Source: Hyaloscypha bicolor E (taxonomy: Eukaryota > Ascomycota > Leotiomycetes > Helotiales > Hyaloscyphaceae). From it: 64,000 nucleotides of DNA. Position numbers and translations under genes: made by a program. The stretch covers positions 1,201,362 through 1,265,361 of the forward strand of contig NW_020194557.1 of the NCBI RefSeq assembly GCF_002865645.1. The letters run 5' to 3'. Shown one piece after another: positions 45,801 through 58,056 of this stretch. The notes under the pieces were generated by a model that was given only the letters and a program-made list of their open reading frames with translations, was not told the DNA's origin and did no database searches. Within the stretch, counting starts at the first letter, position 1; every line of letters starts with the position of its first letter.

Positions 45801-48800
45801 TAAAAGTTCTAATTATTTTTTGAGTTAAAATATAAGTACTTTTTATTTTTATTAAATTAGGTATAAAAAATAGTAGGTGCCTTTAGGCTAGATTATAATA
45901 CTAGTTAAATACTAAAACTTCCTATATCTATCTTATAAACTTATAATTCAAGATATATTATATTTAATAGGGCTTTTATATCTAATTATTTTATATTATA
46001 GTAAAATATCTTAGTATTATAATTAGAAAAGTTCTACTTTATAATCTTATTTACTACTTATAGATTTTCTAGCTAATAAGTCTTGGCTAATAACTAAGAA
46101 ACTTATTAGCTATTTTATCTAAAGCCTTTAGAAGCGGGAAGTTACTTTAATAAAGACTTAGTATTAAAAATAGGTTTAACTAATTAATCTAAATAAGGAG
46201 TTTATAGTAGAAGTTTTTATATATAGGTAATTTTATATAATAAACTCAAGTTCCTATTTCTAGTTATATAAATAAGCTATATAAGAAACTCTTTCTGGCT
46301 TATTAGAATAATTCCTATTCTTAATTATATGAGTTATAATATATAATAAACTCAAACTTTTCTTGAATTATTTTTAGAAAAATTAGTAAGCTTTTCTAAA
46401 TAAACTTATTAAGGCCTTAGTTTTCAAAAATATTAGTCTAGCCTTTTTATTTCTTTCTTAAGTAATAGTTTAGCTCTCAGGAATTATATATAAATATTGA
46501 AATAAAAAAAAAAATATACTATATATATTTTCTAGATAAATTAGAATAAAACCTATAGGATTCCTATAATATTTTTATTAAATTTATAATACTAGCTAGT
46601 AAAAACTTTAATAATCTTAATAAGACTTGAATTATAAATCCGGCCCTCAGATTTCCTACTTAACTTAAAGGTTAAGTAGTTTATAATAGATTACTTATTA
46701 TAAAACATATTATATTCTTTTCCTAAAAAGTATTAGATATTAATAATAATTTAGAAGCTCTAAAGCCCTTTAGACTTTTTATAAGTTTCGGGCTTTAGGG
46801 CTTTTTTATAGCTAGCTAATTATATAAAGTCACGTAATTATACGAGTCCGGTATTAATATAAAGTAATTAGTAACTTTATATATAAATATAGTATAGTTT
46901 TTAGTATAACTAATCTAATATATTATATATTTATATATAAATACTTATAATTTTATTATTATAATATAATATATTCTTAATATATCCTTAATATAAAAAT
47001 TTCTTTATAATCCTAGATTTTTAGGAGCCTCTTTTATACTAAAGGCAAAGTATATAATACTATTTAGGTATTAAACTCAAAAGGCAAAGAATTATAAAAG
47101 CCCTAATAATTATAAGACTTTATAAACTTAAATAAATTTGAGTATTATAAAAGTATTAAATTTAGTAGCCTGATTTTTAAATTATATAAGAACTAATTAA
47201 AGAGTATTATTTTAAAATATTAATTATAAATTTCAAATATATATATATCCGCAAGAAAATAAGACCCAAAATAGTATTAAGCTAATTATAAGATATAGGA
47301 AAAAATATATTAGATATTAGGCCTATTTTTTCTTAATTACCTTAACCTTAATAAATATTTATATATAATTTATTAGACCTTATATAATAAGTTTACTTAG
47401 GAGAAATAAGGTTAATTAGCCTGAGAAGTTTAATAATAATAGTTAGACTTCTGTTTAGAGTAATAAGTAAAGTACTAGTAATAGCCCGGATATTTTGAGT
47501 TTGACTTATAAAGCTAAAGATATTATACTTATTAATTTTCTATATCTAATAAAAAAGAGAGATAATATATTTATATCTTTAATATATTTATTATTATAGA
47601 ATAATACTTATATAATTTATAAGATTAATTATAGTTCTCTTTACTAGAAAAGAAAATAATAAAATTAAAGAAGAATCTAATAGCTTACTACTATTATTAT
47701 TATTATTACTATTAGGATTAGCTTTAGTAATACTTTTAGTAATACTTTCCGTATTATCTTATAGCTCCTAAAAATTAATAAATAGAAAAGAATCCTAATA
47801 TATATAAGTTAATTAAACCTAAAAATAAAAAAGAATTTATAGAAGAAATAAAGAATAGAAGCCAGAATTAAAGAAAAGAATTATATATATACCTTTATTT
47901 ACCTACTAGTTTATTAGATTTCTTCTTATTCTTAAAGTCTTATACCTATACTAGTAAGTAATACTTTTCTGGGCTTTTTGGGCTTCCTTAGTCTATTATT
48001 TAATCTCCTCAAGTTATTATACTTTCTAAGTATTTTCTAGCTCTTTATAAGTAACTTTAAGATAAAGATCTTTATATAAAGTTTTCTTCTAAATATTTTT
48101 TAGCTTTTTATAAGTAATTTTAAGACGGATATCTTTATATAAAGTCTTATCCTAGTATAAAACAAGAAAAATTATTTAGATATCTTTAGGGTCTAGATAT
48201 ATATTATAGTAAGAAAGATTAAAAATAGTTTAAATAGAACCTAGTAAGACTATAAGTTCCTGAGCTCTTTTATTATTAAGACTAATATAAAATACTAGTT
48301 TATTTATATTATTAATAAATTAATAATAGCGGATAGGTTTACTAATATAGAAAGAGAAGTAAGAAAGTAATTACTAAGAAACTATATTAGAAAGAATAGA
48401 AAAAACTCGATTATTTATTTTAAATTAAAAGCTACTTATTAAAAAATATCTATTAGAATTTATATAGAGAATTTAATAAAAGAAATAGAAGAAAACTTAC
48501 TACTAACTTCTTTAGAAAATTAAATAGTTCTTTACTTAGCTCTCTAATTCTTTATATTATTAAATACCTACTTATAAAGAACTAGTTATAAAATTATAGT
48601 TTATAATTTTATAAGACTAGATCCGGCTATATTTTAATTCATAAGACCTTAAAAAGCTCCAGGTAGCCTATTACCGGTATAAGAAGCTATAGCCTAGATA
48701 GCGGCCTAAATAACTCTTATATTTATAGCCCGTTAAGCTTATATAATAATATAAGTATTATTAGAAAAGTAGTTAGGTTAAGTAATATGGCTTATAGTAA

Positions 48801-51800
48801 AAGGAAATATAGAAAGAAGTAATTATAGGGCTATTAAAGTAAAAGAAGTTTAGAATAAAGTAAAACTAGTACCTAGTAGCTATATAATAATAGTAACTAG
48901 AGAAATAGATATAATAGATATTTCTAAAAGAAAAAATACAGGATAAAAATACTAAAAAAAGCTAGAGATTTAAAGTATTTTAGGTATAAAAAAGGAAATA
49001 AATATAAACGGAATTCTAGAGCTATAAAATTCAAGTTTACTAGTATTATTACTTTAGGCAAGTAAAGTAGTAGCCTTTATATTATATTTATTATTAGTAG
49101 ATTAATAAAACTTATAATATTAGATATTATTATATTAGTATTTAGTTATAAGATATATAATATTAAAGCAGGTTTTAAGAAATAATAGTATTATTTTAAG
49201 AGATAAGAATTTAAGAATATAGAATATTTATATAGTAAATAAACTTAATAATTTTATTAGTATTATTCTTAAAAATAAGAAAAGAATTTCAAAAATAATA
49301 TATTTAATAATAAATAATACTTATCTTAATATATCTAGTTATTTTACAACTGGCTCGTTTAATTACCCTATATTATTAGAAGTATTACTAATAAAGGGCT
49401 ATTTCTAGATAAAGTTCTGAATTATTAGGAATTATACGAGTATTTTTCTAGCTTATATATTATTTATATATTCTATATTTATTAGAATAATTTATTTAAG
49501 AATTCTATTTCATATAATAGTAATATTATATTTACTAGTTAGCTTCTCGAACTCTCCTAATATTAGTAGCTGCCCTGAGGCTATATATATCCGGACTATA
49601 TATTAGAGCTAGTAATAAGCTTAAATATATAATTAGTTATTATTTCTATTAGTATCTCCTATATAAATATTAGCTATATTTATATTATAAAATATAAGCT
49701 TCTAATAATATTACTCTAGTATTTCTCTTAATAGAAACTTATTAATATCTATATTAGTATATAAGTAAATTATTTATATAAAGCTATATAAGGTTATATT
49801 ACTTACCCTAAACTAAATAATTATTAAGGATTATATTATAAAGCTTTATATCTATAGGACGACCCTAGTACTATATCCTGCCTAGGGGCCTTATATATAG
49901 TCTAAATAGCTTACCGGCTACTATATTAGGTCTAGATCTGTCTTTTCTAATCTTATAAATATTTTATAAGTTTATAAACCTATATATCTTATTTTAAATT
50001 TACTATATATAAAGTACTAGTAAAGTAATCTGGTTTTATAGGTATTAGTAATTATAATTCCCGGTATAAGCTAGTTCCTAAAAGTAGTTCTATATATACT
50101 AATCGGAATTAGTTATATAATCCGGTACTATAATACTAGACCTAATAGCCTTAATAAAAAGTAGTATAATTATTAGTACCTAATACTTTCTCCTAATAAT
50201 AGAAAGAATAAGAAGCAGATATAAGAAAACGGAATTACTTATATATTACTAGTATAGCTAGCTTTTCTAAAGCTCTTATTACCAGGATTTAACCCGTTAA
50301 TTCTCGGTACTTTTCCCAGAAATAAAGTAGTTTTCTATATATATAACTAATAAATTAGCTATCTACAAGAATATAAAGTATATTTTAGTAATAAGAAAGA
50401 ATTTAGAGCCTTAATTAGCCCTAAGAAAGTAAAGGCAGTAGCCTATTTAAGTATAAATCTAAAGATACTACTATATAATTAAATAAGTAATCTAATTAGA
50501 GATTTTAATATATATCTAGATAATATTATATAAATAAATATTAATATAAGTATATATCTTAATCCCAAATAGTAATAGCTTATTATATTTATTAATTAAC
50601 TAAATCTAGTCCGGCCCAGATATAATATATTTTCTCTTTTTAAACTATATCTATTATATTTATAGTATAATTACCTCGGGATCTAGAAGTTATAATATTA
50701 TATATAAGCTCTCCCTATAAATAATAAAATATATTAGTAAATAAGGCCCTAATTTTCCAAGCTAGGATAAAATAGTAAAGTATAAAAAGACTAACCGGGT
50801 TACTAATAAACCTTATTAATAGAAGTATATATATAAATACTATTATCTATAACTTATAACCTGCCTATTATTTAGCTTACTCTATAATATTATAAATAGT
50901 TACTTATTCGCTGCTTACCTATCTATTATAGTTATATAGTAAATAAGACCAAGCTTCTTATATATATAAATAACTTTAGTAATTAAAGCTATATAACTAT
51001 AATTCTCAAGATCCTTAAGTATTTCCTTATTTATATCTCTCAGATAATATAGGATTATAATCTATATATAAAGAAAAGATATATCTACTATTTAAATATA
51101 TATTTAGATATTCTATTCTTATAGTTACTATTAGATCATATATAAATTAACTGAGATTTTATATAAATCTTTTAATCTATTTATAATTTCTTCTTAATTA
51201 ATATTTATATAAGCCCATTTAGTAATAGCTTTATAATATAGTAATAGATTTATTAAAAGTCATAATATTATTTTAATAAAATCTACTAAGTTATTTTAAT
51301 AGGGATTAAGTTCAGGGCATACTTTACTATTATAATATACTTTTTAGTAATATAAGTACTAAAAAACTCGAGTAATATTACCCCTATATAATTTTATTAA
51401 TTAATTACTAAAAAAAAGTAATTAGCCGGCTTCTTAGTTATTTTAATAATTTAATTTTCTTATTTCTAATCTCGGAAACATTAAGGAAGTTATTAGACCC
51501 TGTTAATAGCATTATCCTAGAAGGGCTTATAGCCTATAATTACCTGACTATAGTAATTTGTAATAAATACTTAATTTTATATTATATTACCTGGCCTAAT
51601 TTTGGCATAATTTCATACGGTAATATAGGCTCTCACTTCGTTAATTAGACAAGCAAGCAGCCTTACTATTATTGCGTTATCTAAGCCGAAAGTCACGTAT
51701 GGGTGCTATACCCCTAATTAGGAATTCTGCCTTGGGGAGGAGAGGGGGGGGGGGTGTGCGGGGCGCTAGTGCGAAAATCAGAAAATCAGAAAATCACTTT

Positions 51801-51825
51801 TCGCTTCTCGGATTTGTCCGCTAGC
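42891..51825. mobile_element. 8.9-kb element with perfect 54-bp inverted repeats
   Basis: 42891-42944 and 51772-51825 are perfect inverted copies. They start GCTAGCGGACAAATCCGAG and end in a triple ATTTTCTG-type 8-bp repeat. The junctions (GGCTAGC and GCTAGCTAG) allow a TA or CTAG duplication. The interior is highly AT-rich with stops. Coding remains read on the minus strand: near the left end an acidic tail ends NRDMPRNLWDLPYGPR (about 43021-43070) and near 49840-49960 a stretch includes VAGKLFRLYIRPLGRI. No family recognised. A 33-bp unit occurs twice at 43331-43396, and three degenerate copies of a piece containing AGCTAGTA-CTAA lie at about 44720, 44850 and 44970. Intact ends on a decayed body are unusual. 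Confidence 0.72.
43331..43396. repeat. 33-bp tandem duplication
   Basis: Two identical copies of a 33-bp AT-rich unit beginning CTATTATTATTATATCTATA, inside the 8.9-kb element. Confidence 0.7.
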
Positions 51826-52587
51826 TAGCTGTGGGCCTCAGTACCTTCGCTTCGCCTTGAAGCACAAGAAGCCGGTGGTTGAGGAATCGCCGCCCAATGC
51901 CGAATATCCCATGGAGATGATCAGTATAGAGAGAGACATATCGGGTGAGCGGAGGCGAAGGTCGAAAGGACATGGCCATCGACACCTTCACCTATATATA
52001 TCGAGGCAGGGGATAGCGAAGGAGAAATTTCTTTTTGCACATGGTTGAGCCTTCTCCAGGAGACAAAAAGCCGACCAAGGCTACCTATTTTCGTACCCAC
52101 GCTTGCACCCAGTCCGACAGTAATTTTGCTACGGGATCTGCGCTGCTTGCTGGTATCGGCGTTGAGCACAGCTTTTACCTTCTTCTACCGTTGTGACGAA
52201 CCCAGTCAGCTGACCTCCTAATAGTTAGCCTTACCTGTAGCGCATACAGGTGTAGCGGCTAAGCAGGGTAGAAAGTGGTGGTTCTATTAAGGATCTAAGG
52301 CTGAGGAGAAAAGGAGAAGAAGGAGAGCTGAAGCTCCGGACGAGGGGATATAGCTACAGGCTAGTTTCAGGTTAGGTTTCAAGCTATACCCGCTATCTAT
52401 CTGAAGAATAGGTTAATAGTCTAGAGGAGTAAGCATTTCTAGCAGAAGAGAGAAGGCAAGCCAGGAACATACCTGACCCATGTTTTCAATCAGTAACTTG
52501 TTGTACGCAAGACGAGGAGAGTTCATGGTCTCGACTTGTCTGCGATATGTTGGTTGAATGGTCGAAGATCTCGGGCTGGTATGATGG
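51826..52587. other. Intergenic region between two transposons
   Basis: Normal composition. A 63-codon + frame (51857-52048) and its antisense frame show no motif, and I do not call either. The last nine bases (52579-52587, GTATGATGG) are the MITE target duplication. Confidence 0.35.
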
Positions 52588-53204
52588 GGGAAAATGTAAA
52601 ACGACCCCCCCCCAGGGTGTCGATTGGGGGCCGAACTAACCTAAAGTAGAGGCGCTCGGACAGGAACACCAAAACTTTGGCTATTTCTATAATTTAATTC
52701 AATTTTATAAGGAATTAATATAATTTAATACTTGTTTTATTTTATTATAGCACTAATTAAGCGCTATTTAAATATAAGCTTTCTATAGACTTTGGATTAG
52801 TAATAGCTCTTTTAATTAAAGAAGTCAAAAATTTTATATTTTATAGCCTAAAGATAAGCTTAAGAAAGTCTAGAAATTTAGCAAATAAGTCCCTAAAACC
52901 AAATATAAGAGCCCTATAAGCCCCTATTTTATAGGGCCTTATAGGGTTCAAAAACTAGAACCTAATTAATTAGTATATAAACTCCCTTAAATTAAAATTC
53001 TATTTTAAGGAATCTTTTTATTATAAGTTAGAAAGTATATAATTATAATACTGGGATTATAATATACTAGCTTATACTTATATTAAAAAATATAATCTAA
53101 GATTTTTGAAGAGCTTAGGTAGCCAATTACAAGTTTATTGACACCCCTATTCCAATCGACACCCCTCATCGATACCCGGGGGGGGGGTCGTTTTACATTT
53201 TCCC
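52588..53204. mobile_element. 617-bp MITE with poly-C inverted ends (copy 2)
   Basis: Same family as 27007-27634 and in inverted orientation to it. Ends are GGGAAAATGTAAAACGACCC at both sides. A perfect 9-bp duplication, GTATGATGG, flanks it (52579-52587 and 53205-53213). The C/G runs inside the ends are shorter than in copy 1. The interior matches copy 1 throughout with scattered transitions, and no coding frame remains. Confidence 0.88.
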
Positions 53205-53213
53205 GTATGATGG

Positions 53214-54542
53214 GCTGAAGAATTTAGGATGACTCATAAGCCACAAACCTGTCGCCCGCAAACCCGTCGCCTGCAAACCCGTCGCCTGCAAAGTTGTGGC
53301 CTGCCAGCCTTTCCGCCCGGGATCCAGACACGGAGGGGCTTAGGATGACGTGGTGTTCAGAGCGGTCAATGTAGTTCAGATACTGTACAGAGAGACAGTA
53401 GAGTATTTCCTCTTCCGATGTACAAAATGGACGGCGCACCGGACAGAGATGCTCCAATGCACAGACACACATAGAAGTAATATTTCCTTCTATTTGGGAG
53501 GGAAATCAACTTCAGATGACAAATGCTGGACTCCGAACATGAAGGCCGTTTGAGCAACAATACAGTTCGCAATAGCTACCGTCCGACTTGACGCAAACCA
53601 ACTGCAGATAAACCAGAGCACCTAACTCGCAACACCCGACCCAACACACCCATCACCTCGTGCCACAGACAGCAGGCACCGCTTCAGTTGCCGAAGATAG
53701 GATGCTGAACACTTGGAGAACCGCCTTCAAGTTAGCCTACTTGGGAGGGGAGCCCATAAGCCCGGGTGGTGTTTGTACCTTTGTTGCCGATTATTTTCTT
53801 CTTCTTTTGATTTGGCGTTATTATGGGGGATTTCTGCTTCAGTGGGATGAAGTGCAAATGGGCGCAAGCCTGGTGGATGTCTGAATATCTCTTTTGTACT
53901 CCATACAGCACTCTCAGCGTTTTTTTAATTTATCTTTCGTCATTCTTGTCGCCCCGAGCCTGGCCATGGTGATCATGAAAAGAACTGCCGGTTCCCCCCT
54001 GTTCTAATTGATGCAGCCAACGGATGGGCACACTTCAGTCTGCCTCGCTAGCAAACTCATTGCAGGCAAGTGCATTGTTCTGCAAGTCGACCATTTCACT
54101 GTCCACGTGGCACCAATGAAAATTCTGCTGCATGAGGCTGATAGCACGGTACAGCATCCGCAAGCCACTGCAACGAGTTTTATGCAGCCATTGGTATGGA
54201 TCCAGGATGGTTGAGCATTTTTGGGGGCTTCTTGCACGACCTCAACTGCATTCGTCGAAGACCGAGTGGTCGCGACCAGTAGAATGACAGGAAGTGGACC
54301 AATGGTACAATGGGCAAGCCAGAAGGCCGATTCACTTTCAGATGTGGTCGTCTTTCCCTCCTCCAAATTCCTTTTATACTTCCACATATGTTCTTGGGAA
54401 AATCTGATGGTACCCAGCGGATTACTTCCTGAAAAGTATATTCTCTTCGAGCAAAACCGGTCGGCGGTCACAGCGTGAAGCTATTTATACTTCCAAGTAT
54501 CAAGAGATTGCTTAACCTACGAGACGTTCACGACCAAGGAAG
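53214..54542. other. Intergenic region with a short minisatellite
   Basis: 53251-53295 holds three copies of a 15-bp unit (GTCGCCTGCAAACCC). Frames at 53660-53884 (+) and 54004-54471 (minus, GTG start) have no motif and overlap frames on the other strand; I do not call them. The end is the promoter of the gene at 54543. Confidence 0.35.
53251..53295. repeat. 15-bp tandem repeat, three copies
   Basis: Unit GTCGCCTGCAAACCC with one to three changes; a fourth, weaker copy follows. Confidence 0.75.
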
Positions 54543-57500
54543 ATGGCTGTCCCTCGCGAGCCCTTGCACTGCTCTTGGCCCCTCAAATTCTTCGAGACAC
54601 GTCCAAACTCCGACCGCGCTCTCGAAAACCAACCTTATATCGACTGGGTAAAAGAATGTGTGAGTGATTCATGGGGTGCTGGAGATGATTCTCATGATGA
54701 AGACGATTCCGAGTGGACGAGTGACGAGGATGGAGAGAGTGAATGGAGTAAAGCCTCTGAACTTTCAAGTGGTGCAGAAGATCATACCGCCGAAGAGCCT
54801 TCTCTAGATCTAGAAGACTCCGAATCGGTGGTATGTTATGACCAGAAAAGTACTGTTAGACTTTTCAAGGAAGGCGAGGGTGAAGAATTGCTCCCCTATC
54901 GCGATCAAGTTGATGTGGTGGCTGGGTTCTGTGAGATGGATGGCACAAACCCAGACAACACGAGAAGAGACAACCCGGTCGAGGGCAGTGTGGTGCTACT
55001 TGGCGAGAGCGGTAAAGCAGAGAAAGCTCACTCAAAATATGGACAATATCGGTGTTACCGAGGACCTATGACTTCTCAACAGCTTAAGTCAGAATTGAGT
55101 AGGAAGGTAGTGAAATCCCACTCCCATGCTGTTCTTTTTGCTAACTCACAAATCACAGCGATTCTGCAACAGTTCAGAGCGAAATAATCGCAGAGATTTT
55201 GACGTAGAGAGAAGGCTGATGTAAGAAAATTGATATCCTTTGGGAGCTATAATCGCACTAACATGGCTAGATTCATCACTCATTTAGATGCATCAACCGT
55301 CGAGACACTTGCTGCAACGGCATCGAGAAGTCAAGCTTTTGCTTTCAAGAATCTCTTTTACAAGCACTTGGCCGGCCGAGCGTCCATTGGCGTAGCAATT
55401 CACGTAAGTCATAAGTTGCTTTCAGAGCGCCTCATTTCGCTAATACTACACTTTGTATTGTAGTTAAGGGGACTCATGACCTACAATCTAGAGCTTCATA
55501 TTCCGTTTTATGTCTTAAAAGGAGGTTTTCGACCGGTTCAAGACCCGCGGAAGGGACATGACGGCTGGTAAATTCCGTTCGAATGAACTACCTTCAACAC
55601 CTAGGGAGTATTTCTTCAAAGTGTTTGAGATTCAACTTATTCAAGTTCTGCGAGAATGAGAGGCTATAATTGAACAGGTGGAGGAAGACGTTGAAACGTG
55701 CGTTCGAAACTTATTTCTTTTCAATAATCTTGTGGGCTTGAAGTTTGAACATGCCATCTCGTGCACGGCGAAATTTTCTACATGACATGAATTGTCAGCG
55801 TACTAGCAAGGTTCTCTTTTCTTATATCTATTGGCAAGACCAAACATCCTTCCATAAGGACCAAATTAACCGATTTTAGATCTTCGAAGAATCAACCCTT
55901 GAGCTTGAAAGAGGGGGAGACGCAAACGAGGAATTCTATCCACGAATTTGGGGAATGGAATAGAGAAATGGTGAAACTGTTAAGAAAACTGATGAGTAAA
56001 CTCGGGGATACTGCCGAAGCGTGGGAAAGATTCCGGCGCAAGGATATTGGCTACTTTATCCCCGACGATGATGGCGTGCCTTCAACATCCTCGTTCCTCA
56101 AATGCTCGGTTAATGTTGTCGATAATATCTTTCTGGATCTAAAGGATATTTTGAGGAAATTTAGACATCTGGAGCAGGAACTCTGCAAGGACAATTCTCT
56201 TATGGGAGTAAGCTATTCTCTATACTGAACTTCAACGAGCAAAATATCTGCGCGTTGAGTTACAGATGGCTCATGATACTGACCAAAGCAGCTCAATGCC
56301 CATTTTGGCCATGGAAACCATGAGGCTCAATTATGCCAGCAAAAGAGCGCCCGTCACATCCAAGTTCTCACTGTTATCACCATTGTAAGTAGTCTCTAGA
56401 ACGTCTGATCAGAGATTTAATCTACTAACGGAACACCAAATTTTTAGATGTACCTACCACTAGCCCTCGCAGCAAACATGTTCAGCACCGCTCCGGGAGT
56501 TCTTCCATTTACGCCAAATTTTGGACGCTTTATACTTTCATCCGTTGCCCTTTCCTTACTAGTGTTAGCTTCAATCGCTACCTTGTTTAGATGGCGTAGC
56601 TGGGCCGAAAAGTTATTGCACATCTTGCCAATTGGTCAATTTGGTCGCAGCTCTCGCAAGCACTGGGACGTGGAACATGGGCAATACGGAGATACGCCGA
56701 ACTTTGGAGTAATGCCGTGTCCATTGCTTGAGGGCCCAAACCGCTCAGCATACTCGCCCCTTCCCATGAATCATGATTCTCAGCGAGATCATAGAGGCGA
56801 ATACCACGGCTATATAGTGTGGGTAAGAGACTTCCTAAGTCGAGCCCTCAAACGAAATAAGACAACGCTATCAAAAACGAAACTTTCTGGAAAGTTCACA
56901 CCTTTAATTCCAAGGTCATCGATCAGGTATTTTTTCACCTTCAGCAACGTATTGAACATATTTCCTCGTCCAGGACCAGACCGTGGAAAAGAGCGAATCC
57001 ATTGGACATGTGTAAAACTTCCCAACTTACCCCATTTCAAGTTTCGACTACTAATGGTTTTTTGCTAGAGGTGCGGCCACGAATTGTACACAGATCTTTC
57101 CAATCGGTCACAAGATGAAATTGCTCGGCTCGCTTCGATCTTGCAGCATACTGGGTATTCGACAACGAAACCTCACGAAGCGCATTGTTTGAGTACTTTA
57201 CCAACAAATGACTCACGCTTGCAACCCAGTATCTCTAGCAGAGCTACATTCTCTTCCCCAGCCCAAAGCACTGCGGCGTTGAGCACTTCAACTTCTGTCG
57301 CTTCAGATTCGAGTGCAAACGTACCCAGCACTGATCTACCACAGAATCAAAGTTATCTCGAACTTTGCATCAATACATCACAACGCACAAAGATAATTTG
57401 TGAGATAGGCTTGAAAGATATCAAAACTGATGTGGAGCTCTGGGCAAGAATTCGGCGCGAATACTTCCGCCTCCGCAAGCCCCGCTCACTTCTTTGGTTT

Positions 57501-58056
57501 CTCAAACCATCGGGAATCAAATTTGTGAAGGTGTGTAAAGTCAGAAGCAATCTAGAATGGGGTCCAAAGCAATGCGAATGGAAACAAAGACTCACATATG
57601 CTGCAGTTCGCGATACGAGATTCTCTTGAGGTCTCCGTTCTCCAGTCCGGGTCTGTCCCTCCGCCCGAGGAAGTCACCGCCGGACGTTACGATTATTCGC
57701 CATACCCCCTCAAAGATGACCGCCCGATGGATTCGGACACGGTCTTGCATTACTTGTATTGCGACCCTCCGCTCTCCACCGCCTGGCTTCCTCGTCTTCC
57801 CAAAAAGTCTGAGGAATCTATTTTCCGATTCTCGGGGCCGATGAACGAAGGATGGGGAATATATATCACTGAAGGACTAAATTGGTTCACGATTTCGATA
57901 TTGCATCTCTTTATTATAGTCATAAGTGGTGTTGCAGCGGGACTTTGGAAGCTATATAAGAATGATTTTCAGGGAGGATTTGGGTTCGCTGCGTGGATCC
58001 TTGGGGTGGGTGTTGCAATTATGGGCGTGTATTTTGCGAAAATGAAGAGGACATAG
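54543..58056 (+). pseudogene. Decayed CorA-like membrane protein gene, apparently fused to a second membrane domain
   Basis: Exons can be followed as 54543-55106, 55159-55220, 55271-55403, 55464-about 55518, then pieces to 55740, about 55876-56207, 56289-56384, 56448-57011, 57069-57530 and 57607-58056. Most introns are 50-81 nt with clean GT/AG and CTAAC/CTGAC-like branch sites. The start is ATG 54543; an acidic stretch follows. RRLIFITHLDASTVETLAAT and LELHIPFYVLK are family blocks. Lesions: after FYVLK the central part seems deleted and the frame changes; an in-frame TGA at 55657-55659 sits in the helix REYFFKVFEIQLIQVLRE; another frame change occurs near 55930. The end is better kept: VLTVITIMYLPLALAANMFS is the CorA-type membrane anchor. 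The same frame continues through IHWTCRCGHELYTDL to a final membrane pair (SILHLFIIVISGVAAGLW, then GFAAWILGVGVAIMGVYF). This family is common but uncharacterised in moulds. Confidence 0.66.

Noticed and set aside
51420..51560. Possible helicase P-loop on the minus strand at the right end of the 8.9-kb element
   Set aside because: One frame gives a TGS-like piece, but the Lys of the loop is absent and cannot be explained by RIP changes alone.
54004..54471. 155-codon minus-strand frame
   Set aside because: Starts at GTG, shows no motif, and the opposite strand is also open over most of its length.
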